Assembly (NCBI GenBank): GCA_028564705.1
Contig: JAPXFQ010002820.1
Location: 174,501-238,500 of the forward strand
DNA: 64,000 nucleotides
Direction of reading: 5' to 3'
DNA from: Apricaphanius iberus
Taxonomy: Eukaryota; Chordata; Actinopteri; Cyprinodontiformes; Aphaniidae
The position numbers were made by a program, and so were the translations under genes. The notes below the pieces were generated by a model. That model was not told the DNA's origin, did no database searches, and saw nothing but the letters and a program-made list of their open reading frames with translations. Below are positions 1-9,305 of this stretch, piece after piece. How positions within the stretch are numbered: the stretch's first letter is position 1; the number at the start of each line of letters is the position of its first letter.

Positions 1-496
1 ACTTTTGTACAATTACTATTTCATTTTATTCAGTTGTGTTTGCGCAGGGAAACATGGAAACCTTGCAGGATGAGGGCCAAGGTTCCCCACCCCTGGTCTA
101 GAGGAATCATGCCAGTGGGGAAGGTTCAGGCAACCAAAAGCGAAGCCGGAGGAGCTCTGCAGCCGTACACTGGTGTAGTGTACCTAAAATACAAATTATA
201 GGCCTCTCTCATCTTTTTAAGTGGTAGAACGTGCACAATTGATGGCTAACTAAAAACTTTTTTGCTCCACTGTATTCCCCAACAGGAACTAAATCTCATT
301 TTGGAATTTGATTTTAAATAGTCTCTGAATCTTCCCATAAAATGTAGTTCAAGTGAGATATTAACCCCATCTATTCCCTACATTAATATTGTTCTATTCT
401 TCTTGATGCCCTCAGGTCTTCCACAGCATCATATCTGTTGCTAATTAAGAAGTTCATGCTAAAACTAAAGAGATTAACTCCATTCTTTATTACAAG

Positions 497-2413
497 ATGC
501 CTAAAAGGGTGGAAATAAAGGAAGAACCAGAAAAACAGCAGAGGAGTGAGCCAACAGTCAAAGAAGAACATATTGAATTGTGGATCTCTGAAAATGAAGG
601 ACAGTTTGTTGTGAAGCAGGAAAACAACACTTCTCCTCTTACTCATTTTCACGAGATATTACCCAATGATGAACCAAAAGAGCTGTGGGATATAGAGATA
701 AAGGAGGAGCTAGAACCTGTACAAACTAGAGAGGAACCAGAAGATCCAGAACCAACGAAAATAAAAAATGAACCAGAACCTGTGAAGATGGAAGAGAAAA
801 GGGAGGATTTCTGCAGTGATCTGAATGAAGTAAAGCAAGAGACGGACAAAATCATGACTGCTTTTAATGAGCAAAAAGACAACAGTGGACCAGAACAGAA
901 CAAGAATCAGCCCTCCCCTACAAATCATCCTAAAACTGAGAACCACAATCAGGAAGAAGGCGACCATAACTACTCAAAACCAAACAGAGATGAAGATCAG
1001 AGGAGAAATCGGGACCCCAGAAATCACAGGGACAATTTGGACAATTCAGATCTAAAAAAACATCAAACAGATTTGGTTTCTTGTAAAATATGTGGTAAAC
1101 ATTTCAATACAGTGAAGGACTTACCTGCCCTTCTGAGATCCCACACAGGGGAGAAACTCTCTCCTGGTGAAGTGTGTGGTAAATGTTATGGATCCAGTCA
1201 CAATCTGACTTTAAACAGAAGTACTCACAAAGGTAAAAAGCCCCATTCTTGTGATTTGTGTGATAAATCTTTCACATTCAAACGTGGTTTGGTTGATCAT
1301 ATGACATCTCACACAGGTGAAAAGCCTTTTTCTTGTTATCTGTGTGACAAGTCTTACACATCCAAACGTGGTTTGGTTTTACATATGATGGCTCACACAG
1401 CTAAAAAGCGTTTTTCTTGCAATCTGTGTGACAAATCTTTCATATCCAAAAATGGTTTGGTTGATCATAGGAGAGCTCACACACGTGAAAAGCATTTTTC
1501 TTGTAATCTGTGTAACAAGTCTTACAGAACCACAAGTGGTTTGGTTGATCATATGATATCTCACACAGGTGAAAAGCCTTTTTCTTGTGATCTGTGTGAC
1601 AAGTCTTACAGAACCAAACTTGGTTTGGTTTATCATAAGAGAACTCACACAACCGAAAATACTTTTTCTTGTGACTTGTGTGATAAATCTTTCAGATCCA
1701 TAGCTGTATTGGTTTATCATAAGAGAACTCACAGAGGTAAAAAGCCCTTTTCTTGTAATCTGTGTGACAAGTCTTACAGAACTAAACGTGGTTTGGTTGA
1801 GCATAGGAGAGCTCACAGAGGTGAAAAGGTTTTTTCTTGTGATCTGTGTGACATATCTTACAGAACCAAACGTGATTTGGTTGAGCATAGGAGAACTCAC
1901 AGAGGTAAAAAGCCCTTTTCTTGTAATCTGTGTGACAAGTCTCACAAAACCAGACGTGGTTTGGTTGATCATATGATAGCTCACACAGGTGGAAAGCCTT
2001 TTTCTTGCAATCTGTGTGACAAGTCTTACAAAACCAAACATGGTTTGGTTGATCATATGATAGCTCACACAAGTGAAAAGCCTTTTTCTTGTGACTTGTG
2101 TAACAAGTCCTACAGAACCAAACGTGGTTTGGTTGATCATAGGAGAGCTCACACCGATGGAAAGCCTTTTTCTTGTGACTTGTGTGACAAGTCTTACACG
2201 ACCAAACGTAGTTTGGTTGATCATAGGAGAGCTCACACCGATGGAAAGCCTTTTTCTTGTGACTTGTGTGACAAATCTTACAGAACCAAAGTTGGTTTGG
2301 TTCATCATAGGACTCAGTCCGGTGAAAAACGATTTTCTTGTTACTGGTGTGATAAATCTTTCTCAACAAAGGTTTGCATGTCATATCATGTTAGGACTCA
2401 CTTTTTCTTGTGA
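497..2413 (+). CDS. C2H2 zinc-finger protein, cluster copy 1 (decaying)
   Basis: Probable DNA-binding nuclear protein of 638 residues encoded by one long exon; the acceptor ctcag ends at 415. The start is the MPK methionine conserved in all three paralogs. Residues 1-120 are acidic with seven psi-K-x-E motifs (lysines 8, 22, 40, 69, 90, 97, 113). Two degenerate fingers (about 196-245) are followed by 14 regular units from residue 252, typically C-x2-C-x12-H-x3-H. Unit 13 has lost a residue and its last histidine. Linkers deviate from TGEKP far more often than in the paralogs (for example HRGKKP, HTDGKP, HTAKKR). Reading from the acceptor meets an in-frame TAA at 446-448, harmless only if translation starts at 497. 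The 3' end is frameshifted: compared with the paralogs, the linker after the last finger is deleted, giving a terminal FFL. It may be a functional variant or an early pseudogene; its first exon lies left of the window. Confidence 0.85.
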   Translation: MPKRVEIKEEPEKQQRSEPTVKEEHIELWISENEGQFVVKQENNTSPLTHFHEILPNDEPKELWDIEIKEELEPVQTREEPEDPEPTKIKNEPEPVKMEEKREDFCSDLNEVKQETDKIMTAFNEQKDNSGPEQNKNQPSPTNHPKTENHNQEEGDHNYSKPNRDEDQRRNRDPRNHRDNLDNSDLKKHQTDLVSCKICGKHFNTVKDLPALLRSHTGEKLSPGEVCGKCYGSSHNLTLNRSTHKGKKPHSCDLCDKSFTFKRGLVDHMTSHTGEKPFSCYLCDKSYTSKRGLVLHMMAHTAKKRFSCNLCDKSFISKNGLVDHRRAHTREKHFSCNLCNKSYRTTSGLVDHMISHTGEKPFSCDLCDKSYRTKLGLVYHKRTHTTENTFSCDLCDKSFRSIAVLVYHKRTHRGKKPFSCNLCDKSYRTKRGLVEHRRAHRGEKVFSCDLCDISYRTKRDLVEHRRTHRGKKPFSCNLCDKSHKTRRGLVDHMIAHTGGKPFSCNLCDKSYKTKHGLVDHMIAHTSEKPFSCDLCNKSYRTKRGLVDHRRAHTDGKPFSCDLCDKSYTTKRSLVDHRRAHTDGKPFSCDLCDKSYRTKVGLVHHRTQSGEKRFSCYWCDKSFSTKVCMSYHVRTHFFL

Positions 2414-2588
2414 TTTGTGTGGTAAATGTTATTGTGACAAAGTAATTTGATTAATCACAGAGGAGCTAAGTGAGAAGCCATATTCTTGTGATTTGTGTGA
2501 TAAATCTTTCTCTACTTATAGTAATTTGGCTGGTCACAGAAACACTCATAGACAAGCCACAAAGTACTTTCTTGAGACATCACCCTAA
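2414..2588 (+). pseudogene. Frameshifted C-terminal finger relic of copy 1
   Basis: After the stop at 2411-2413 the sequence still encodes finger pieces in other frames: CDLCGKCYCDK up to about 2450, then EKPYSCDLC...STYSNLAGHRNTH and a tail ending TSP with a TAA at 2586-2588. The last finger and tail match the C-termini of copies 2 and 3 (ending SNLARHRKTH), so this was coding until the upstream linker deletion shifted the frame. Confidence 0.7.
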
Positions 2589-2699
2589 GTGGCATTTAGC
2601 TTGGATTTCTATTGCTTCTGGTCAGAAAACAACAAACTACACTCATATATTCACCTGTAATTTCACACCATCCATCAATTATGTTCTGTTTAGCCATGG

Positions 2700-2965
2700 T
2701 CAGGTGCAGGTGCAGCAGCTTGAGCATTGAGACCTAGACATCCCTCTCACCAGCCACTTGGACCAGCTCATTGGGAGGAGTTCCAAGACGTTGCCAGGCC
2801 AGCATATAGCTAAAGTCTTTTTAGCGTGTCCTAGGTCTTTCTCTGGGTCTCCTCCTGGTGGGACGCGCCCGGAACACCTCATCAAGGAGGCCTCCTGACC
2901 AGATACTCGAGCCACCTCAGCTGGTTTCTCTCGATGTGGAGGAGCAGCAGCTCTACTCTGAACTA
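2700..2965. repeat. Interspersed repeat fragment shared by copies 1 and 2
   Basis: A segment with the hallmark run tcctggtgggac...cggaacacctca, then gagccacctca and gatgtggaggagcagc, recurs at about 21320-21545 and 23260-23460. It looks like a widespread teleost interspersed repeat, possibly LINE-derived; the family is not certain. The copies at 2700 and 21320 follow their zinc-finger genes at the same distance, so this insertion predates the gene duplication. Confidence 0.5.
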
Positions 2966-3940
2966 GGGCTGGACGATAAATCGATGGCAGTATATATCGA
3001 TCGATTGAAGTGTAGCGCAGTAGAAATAAAAAGCTTGATAGAAAAAAAGTTTCCCCTCATTTTTACATTATAGCCTATCAGCAACAACCATTACTTACTC
3101 CAAACAAATCATTAACAATGACCCACGCAGCTCTGTCAGCCCACCCTCTCTTCTTTCAAACCACAAAAAGGATGACATGATTTGAGCTGAAACAGAATTT
3201 TTTGATAGTCCCTAAGCGAATCATCACCGTAACATTGCCACGGTCAGATGTCATAGCAAGGGAGCAGCTGTGGAAGTTCTTCCGGATAAACGTTTCAGTG
3301 GCTCAGGAAAAGGTTGCGTCCCGTTTTGATTCGATCTTCCACACACTAAAACACTAAACGTAGCAATAATAAAACTATGATAATCTGTCTTAAGCAGGAC
3401 TCCCCTCTCCCAGCTCGCTACGAATATCTTACGGAGAGACACAGGAAACTTACCCAGATCGCGTTGTGGTGCTAACAACACTTGTGGCTTTTAAAATGTC
3501 CCATTGGTTCTTTTCCCGGTGCGCGGTAGTGAAAACGCTTTAAAAAACGTAACGGGTTGGATAGACCAGCCGGCTTCAGCTCTCTACACATTGGTGACTA
3601 GCTGGTTAGCTTTAGCCAACAGCTGAAGAGCTGAAGTAAATTTGAATAAGATTAATTGACAAACTAAACCAAAGGTTTCAGCTATTAATATAAAGTCAAA
3701 AAATATTTAAAAGATTAAAAAGAATCAAGATAAGCCTTTTTTTGATGATGTTCAGTAGATCACATAGGATGGCAGCTACACTTTTGCCACTCTTCCCCAG
3801 GTCAGCTGTGGATACAAAGTAGCCTTTCACCCTCAGTGTGTCTATTACTGAATATGGGATAAAAACCTTTATATTCGTCTAGCTTTAAATTTGGTATTCG
3901 ATTGCAGGCCATATGATGTAGGGTTCATACAACTCATAGC
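2966..3940. other. Gene-free stretch
   Basis: I find no gene. About 2966-3010 begins with a hAT-like terminus (tagggctgg followed by ATCGAT-rich bases) whose other end I cannot locate. The rest is AT-rich without recognisable structure. Confidence 0.4.
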
Positions 3941-3941
3941 C

Positions 3942-4301
3942 TGTGAATATTCTCATTCATCCAGGTCATGGTTATATCAAGGAAATTTCAATCGAACGCA
4001 ACTGGACTTGGTAATTTGTCTTGGAAGACGTTTCACCTCTTATCCAAGAGGCTTCATCAGTTCATGCTCACCGCTGACCAGGCTGGGACTGGTCCAACTA
4101 ACTGGTGTGGAGACTCAGCTATTTAACCTCTTGGAGGGCTTTTACAAGACTGATTATGTCATTGGATCCTTTGTGCTCCATGTCTTAACGACGGTCGTTG
4201 GCGTGTCGCCTTTTGGTGGAGGTTAGGTTTCGGCTACATTAGTGCCCTATTGTGTTATAACGACAGTCATTAGAGTCACAGTTGTTTCTGTTATTAGAGG
4301 C
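3942..4301 (-). mobile_element. Penelope-like retroelement fragment (pLTR-type repeat)
   Basis: The bases from 3942 to about 4120 match, in reverse orientation, the insertion at 50970-51165, including the hammerhead-like core. The fragment runs up to the Harbinger target site at 4302, which seems to have landed in or beside it. Assignment to Penelope-like elements rests on the hammerhead core and the family resemblance of the repeat, not on any reverse transcriptase seen here. Confidence 0.45.
4023..4064 (-). ncRNA. Hammerhead ribozyme-like motif
   Basis: On the minus strand CTGATGA (4060-4054) is followed by a six-pair helix closed by a GGAT loop, then GAAAC and GTC (4034-4027). A three-pair stem I (GAA with TTC) can form around the core. 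Helix III is almost absent, so a single copy would be weak; short-helix-III versions are thought to work as dimers. The motif matches the copy at 51077-51117. Confidence 0.5.
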
Positions 4302-4642
4302 TAAGGGCGCTTTCACATGGTACGGGAGTCCGTACTCGGGTAGGGTATTTGGTCAAAATCCACTTATTTCGTACCATGTGAACACAGACTGTACCGTGCC
4401 AGGATACGGCCAGAGAGACCTGCCTTGGAGGTAGTATCCGAGTCCAGGTACGGGCGGCCACGTATCATGTGAACACAACCCGTACTCTGGCCGCACAACC
4501 CGTACTCTGGCCGCACTCAAGACAATAGACACGCTCTACACGGAGGTGACGACACCTCTTACAGGAAGTTACGGAATCGCTACGCGACCATAAAGAGACC
4601 AAAACAAGCTGTTCAAGCATCTCACAGCAACAAAGTTTGACG

Positions 4643-5942
4643 ATGACTTCAGCAAAAGGATCCATCTGGACTGATGAAGAGGTGGCAGTGTTACTGGACA
4701 CGTGGGCGGAGGACAACGTTCAGAAACAATTAAACAGCACTCACAGAAATGCGGAGGTTTTCTCCAAAATCAGCCGCCAGTTAAATGAGCGTGGGTTCCA
4801 CCGCAACTCAGAACAGTGTCGCGACAAAGTGAAGAAAGTGAGGCTGCAGTACCTCAGAGTTCGTGACAGGCTGGGAAGGTCGGGAAGCTCTGCGGACGAA
4901 CGGGAGAAGTACCCATGGTACGACATTGTCGACAGGACAATCGGCATTAAGCCATCCACACAGCCGGTTGTTTTGGAGTCCGACTCCTCCACGTCGACGT
5001 CCTCCTCGGCTACAGAGTTGGAAGGCAACCCGGTGGACAACGTACCTCCAAGTGGTGTGGAAAATGTGCCTCCAAATGGTAAGTCAATGATAAAATGCTA
5101 GATTATATTTACACATTAAAAGGTAGACCCCTGTGGTGAGTAGTCTTTTTCGCTGTGATAAGTTTTAAATGAACTTTCACAGACGAAGCGAGACCTGTTG
5201 ATCTATTACGGTGGCAAATGAATGTAGGCCTGAGTACCCGCTTCTATCATATAAACTCAACAGAAAAAGTTTGTTACACAATTTACAATGCTTACACGTC
5301 TCTGTGGTGCTTTAACTGAGGGATTATTCAACTTTGTTTGAATAACCAAATGCTGGTTTTCCCCTATTACAGTAAGTCGTATGTGGCTTAGCTATACACC
5401 CCATGTCTAGCAGGATGAAATATATATAAATAAAAATTGTGTCATGTTGCTTGTTCTTCTATTAATTTCAGTTTGCTATTTTTCTTTCAGACAGTGTGGC
5501 AGAGGTGAGCTACATGTCCCCAGCAAGCAGCAGAACCCCTAGCCGCAAAAGGAAAAGTAGGACAGACCTCACAGAGCTTATGTGCTCCTTCATTGAGACA
5601 CAACAGCAGCAGTACAGACACTTTCTGGAACTGGAGGAGCAGAGGGAACAGCGTGACAGGGAGCACATGGAGAGCATGCTGCAGGAGCAGAGACGGGACC
5701 AGCAGGAGCACTTGAGGCTACTAGAGAAGATGATGGACAAAATGTACAGCACTCCAGATGTTGCATCCCCTCCTCCGCACCATTCATACATGGGATCCCC
5801 TCCTCCGCACCTGCGATCCTCTACTCCACACCCATCATACCTGCAATCCCCTCCTCTGCATCCATCATACCCAAGATCACCATCTCCAGCGCCAGATATC
5901 CACCCAAGCACCTCTGCAAATGGCCATTACTACAATCTGTAG
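4643..5942 (+). CDS. Harbinger Myb/SANT-like DNA-binding protein (2 exons)
   Basis: This is the accessory protein of the Harbinger element, known in the family to bind element ends and help bring the nuclease into the nucleus. Exon 1 is 4643-5078 with donor gtaagt at 5079; exon 2 is 5491-5942 after tttctttcag. The joined frame stays open for 295 residues. Residues 7-98 form a Myb/SANT-like trihelix domain with tryptophans at 9, 21 and 92 (motif YPWYDIVDR). A basic SRKRKSR at about 163-169 suggests a nuclear signal. About 172-232 is a strongly charged, Q/E/R-rich predicted coiled coil. The tail holds several SPPP-HPSY type repeats encoded by an imperfect minisatellite. I used the ATG at 4643. 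An ATTAAA lies near 6091. Confidence 0.85.
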
Positions 5943-6831
5943 TCCTGCAATAGTTTTGCAATCCATTGACTAGACTTTTCCCCTCATTTGTCTTTCAAGT
6001 CATTTGAGAAACTGACAATTTTTTACTTTTTTGTGTGAAGCCTAGTTTTGAAATTATTTACGCTTGTGTGTGCATGTTTGAACTTATTTACATTAAAGTA
6101 TTTCTTAAGTCACAACAGTTTTTTCATTGGTCGATGTTACACTATTTACTGTAACAGAATTTAGTAAAATCATAATGGGCATGAGTGATTGAAGTCGAAA
6201 GACGATGAATTCTGCTAGAAAATACTCATTACAAACAGCAGCTTATTTTCATTGTAAAAAAGCAAACAAATAATAACTACTCACTCTTAACTTTAGACCA
6301 ACGGCTTGTAATAACAAATGTAAGTTCAGTGTTACTCTAGGAGGTGTGCCAACATCAATGAGGGATAGCAGGCTTCAGGGGCTAAATTTACACACCATTG
6401 GCATTTACTTTTTACTTTGGCGTGTGAAGCCCAATTTTCCCTTTTTCTTAACTCATTTTTTTTTTATTCATTTGCTCAATGAAACAGAATTATTGAGAGT
6501 GGAAAAAGTCTAATTTACACTCTGCGAGTTAGCAAGGAAGGCTCGGGTAAAAGGTGTGAACAATTTCTGTCCCAACTCATGTTAACAATTGGCATTAACC
6601 TTTTACTTTTTATGAAGCCTAATTTTCCCTTTTAAATTTGTTTTTACCGAATTACTAACATGAACATTTTCAGAAATCACAACATTCCACATCAGACTTA
6701 AAGTGAAACATTTAAAATTGTACATACCGCTTGTTAACAAGGAAGGAACGGGTAGAAAGGGAAACATTAAAGGGTTTATTCACAAAAGGGTTTCACACAT
6801 TTACACAGTCAAAAGACTCACTCACAAAACA
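5943..6831. other. Intergenic region of the Harbinger element
   Basis: This lies between the convergent genes. A diverged segment around the words tgtgaagcc-taattttccc occurs near 6030, 6410 and 6600. TTTATT at 6775-6780 is a reverse-strand AATAAA about 50 bp beyond the nuclease stop, a good polyadenylation signal for that gene. Confidence 0.55.
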
Positions 6832-8249
6832 TTAAGGCAATGCAAAAAAGGCAAACAGGGCATCTCTGGTGGCAGTAGCACCTGTAGCTTCATTCCCAAA
6901 GGTCCAATCAGTGTTGATAGCACCACCACCATTATCATCATCATACTCCTCTTTGTTGACCTCACAGAAGTTGTGCAAAACGCAGCAGGCGGTGACTGTG
7001 ATGTTGATGTTGTCCACACTACCATCATAGCGCTTCAATAAGCACCTCCATCTTCCTTTGAGGCGCCCAAAAGCCCTTTCCACAGTCATGCGTGCTCGAC
7101 TGAGCCGATGGTTAAAGTTCTTTTGTTGGAGTGTTGCATAGGCTTCTGCATATGGTTTCATCAACCATGAAAGAAGTGGGTAAGCACCATCCCCCAACAT
7201 CACCACAGGCACATCCACGCCCATTATGTGCTCTACAATGTTGGGAAACAGCGTGCCAGTCTGGCCCCTGCTGAACACAGTGGAGTTGCCAAACACTCGT
7301 GCATCATGGACCCTACCTGGCCAGCCCACATTTATGTCCCAGAATCTGAGACGGTGGTCCACCACAACTTGTAGTATGACAGAATAGAAACCTTTACGGT
7401 TATAATAATCTGCTGGGAAGTCAGATGGAGCTAAAATGCCAATGTGGGTGCCATCAATTGCACCCCCACACTGGGGGAAACCATACAGATCACGGTACCC
7501 TTGAATTATTACTTTAAACTCTTCTTCTGATGGGATTCTAATAAACTGCTGTAACATAACTTGTACTATCACTTTGGTCACCTGCTTTACAACGTTACAG
7601 ACTGTTGAAATCCCAACACCAAATAAATGTGAAATAGTCCTGTACTCAACATTTGTTGCCAATCTCCATAAGCAGATCCCCACACGGTGTTCGACAGTTA
7701 ACGGGGCTCTTACTACAAAATCAAAATGTAGATGTGGGCGAAGTATATGGCAGATGTTCATGAATGTAGTCCTTTTCATCCGGAAATTTGCGCGCCATTC
7801 CGCATCTCCCCACGCCACAAGGATATGTTGCCACCAAACACCAGACCTCTCGTGAACCCAGACACGCCTGAAGGACAATGGAAATAAATAAATAACACCA
7901 ATTATTAACTGAACACGTCAATTAAACACTACGAAAGCGGTTACCGAATAACCTCTTATAAACAAATGATTATCACTGGTTACAAAAAGCGATTGGTTCA
8001 CGACACCCACCCTGTAGATGGCTTCGGGTAGCAGTTCCACAGTAGAAATAGGAAAGCTGTCCACTGTTGCTCTTGCATTGCGCGAAATCGCCGCATCCTT
8101 GCTCTACGGGCTCGAATCCGTGACCAGGTAACTTCCTGGATGAGCAAAGCATTGGCTTTTCTATCTTGATTTAAATGGGTCATCATGTTGAAAAAAAAAA
8201 CTCTTCTTTCCGACATTGTTTCCAGCGAGTTCTTCCAATGTGTTGACAT
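6832..8249 (-). CDS. HARBI1-like Harbinger transposase (2 exons)
   Basis: DDE nuclease of the PIF/Harbinger family, expected to excise and reinsert the element at TWA sites. Exon 1 is 8249-8011 with ATG at 8249 and donor gtgggt; the intron is 8010-7868 ending cttcag; exon 2 is 7867-6832. The codon for Gly80 is split (gg/g) and the frame stays open for 424 residues, close to family size. Residues 41-63 are arginine-rich. Family blocks are present: GAIDGTHIG (Asp218), GWPGRVHDARVF (Asp268), MLGDGAYPL (Asp306) and RMTVERAFGRLKGRW (Glu343), which supply the acidic residues expected for the active site. An N-terminal helix-turn-helix-like stretch (EYRTISHLFGVG) precedes them. The frame continues upstream in exon 2 only from a non-ATG codon, which supports the spliced model. 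Antisense to and convergent with the Myb-like gene. Confidence 0.88.
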
Positions 8250-8940
8250 TCTAGACCGTCGCTCATTTTATGACGTCAATACTTCTCACGTCCTTGTTTG
8301 CTGGCTAGCTACAAAATGAGTTATAATGCCACCTACTGTTTCGGTGTAGTCCTTACACTGGATTGCAATACGGGTCAAAGACGTGCCATGTGAACAGAAA
8401 AAATTAGCATTTTCTCTGGCCGTTTTCTGGTACGGCCACACATGTGAAAACGGCCTAAGTAACACCACACGCACACAAAAGCAACCTGGTGTATGCAATC
8501 CAATGCAATGAAGAATGCATTTTATTTTTACATGATTGGTATTCTTGTTTGCACTCAATGTATCATATTTAAGATTACTTGTATCTATTATAATGCTAAA
8601 AAATGACTTTTTAAAGTTAAACTCCTCTGTCGTCTTTTTTGTCATTATAAAGTAAATGCAGAGTTAGTAATGATGATGATGGAAGACAGCACACCAACCC
8701 AGGATTTCCGCCCATTCAGCATGATCACCCCACCCACCCAAAAAAAACCCAAAAAAAACCGAACCGAGCATTTCAGAGAGGCCTTTTATTGTGTCCAGTT
8801 TAAAACACACCAGTGCAATAATCATGCTGGCTGATCAACTTGATATGGCACACTTCTGAGGTGGGATGGATTATCTCAGCAAGCCAAAGTGCCACTGTCA
8901 CAGATTTAGACATATTTGTGAACATTAATTGAGAAAAAAT

Positions 8941-9305
8941 GGCACAGTGGTTAGCACTGTTGCCTTGCAGCAAGAAGGTTTTGGCTTCGTATCCTGGCCC
9001 AGGACCTTTCTGCATGGAGTTTGTTTGTTCTCCCCGTGCATGCTTAGGTTCCCTCCGGGTACTCCAGCTTCCTCCCACAGTCCAAAAACATGACTGTCAG
9101 GTTAATTGATCACTTTAAATTGTCCTTAGGTGTGTGTCTGTGCGTGCATGGTTGTATGTCCTGTCTGTCTCTATGTTGCTCTGTGATGGACTGGCGACCT
9201 GTCCAGGGTGTTCCCCGCCTCTCGCCTGTTGACGGCTGGATAAAGGCACCAGCCCCCCTGCGACCCCTAGAGGACTAAGCAGTTCAGAAAATGGATGGAT
9301 GGATA
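8941..9305 (+). repeat. Retroposon-like interspersed repeat with (GGAT)n tail
   Basis: Begins ggcacagtggttagcact, continues through a tRNA-B-box-like ggcttcgtatcc stretch and tcctcccacagtcc, and ends in atggatggatgga. The short tandem tail is typical of non-LTR-mobilised elements. This is a very common fish repeat; a sister copy lies at 49442-49746. The exact family is not certain. Confidence 0.65.

Larger units (their letters stand above)
4305..8455. mobile_element. PIF/Harbinger DNA transposon, apparently complete
   Basis: The left terminus reads GGGCGCTTTCACATGG and the right terminus, reverse-complemented, GGCCGTTTTCACATG. They are flanked by TAA at 4302-4304 and 8456-8458, the TWA-type 3-bp target duplication of PIF/Harbinger. 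Subterminal copies of a c-atgtgaaca motif occur near 4374, 4466 and 8387. The element carries two convergent spliced genes, a Myb/SANT-like protein and a HARBI1-like nuclease. Both reading frames are free of stops in my splice models, so the copy could be young and autonomous. Confidence 0.88.

Noticed and set aside
1379..2308. Long minus-strand open frame (309 codons) opposite the fingers of copy 1
   Set aside because: It is a mirror of the 84-bp finger repeats. Similar antisense frames appear opposite the fingers of copies 2 and 3, and the peptide has no family features.
1250..2400. Regular repeats that could look like a CRISPR array
   Set aside because: The 84-bp period is the C2H2 finger coding unit, and there are no spacers or cas genes.
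8941..9010. tRNA-like box (ggttttggcttcgtatcc)
   Set aside because: No cloverleaf can be drawn; it belongs to the dispersed GGAT-tailed repeat.
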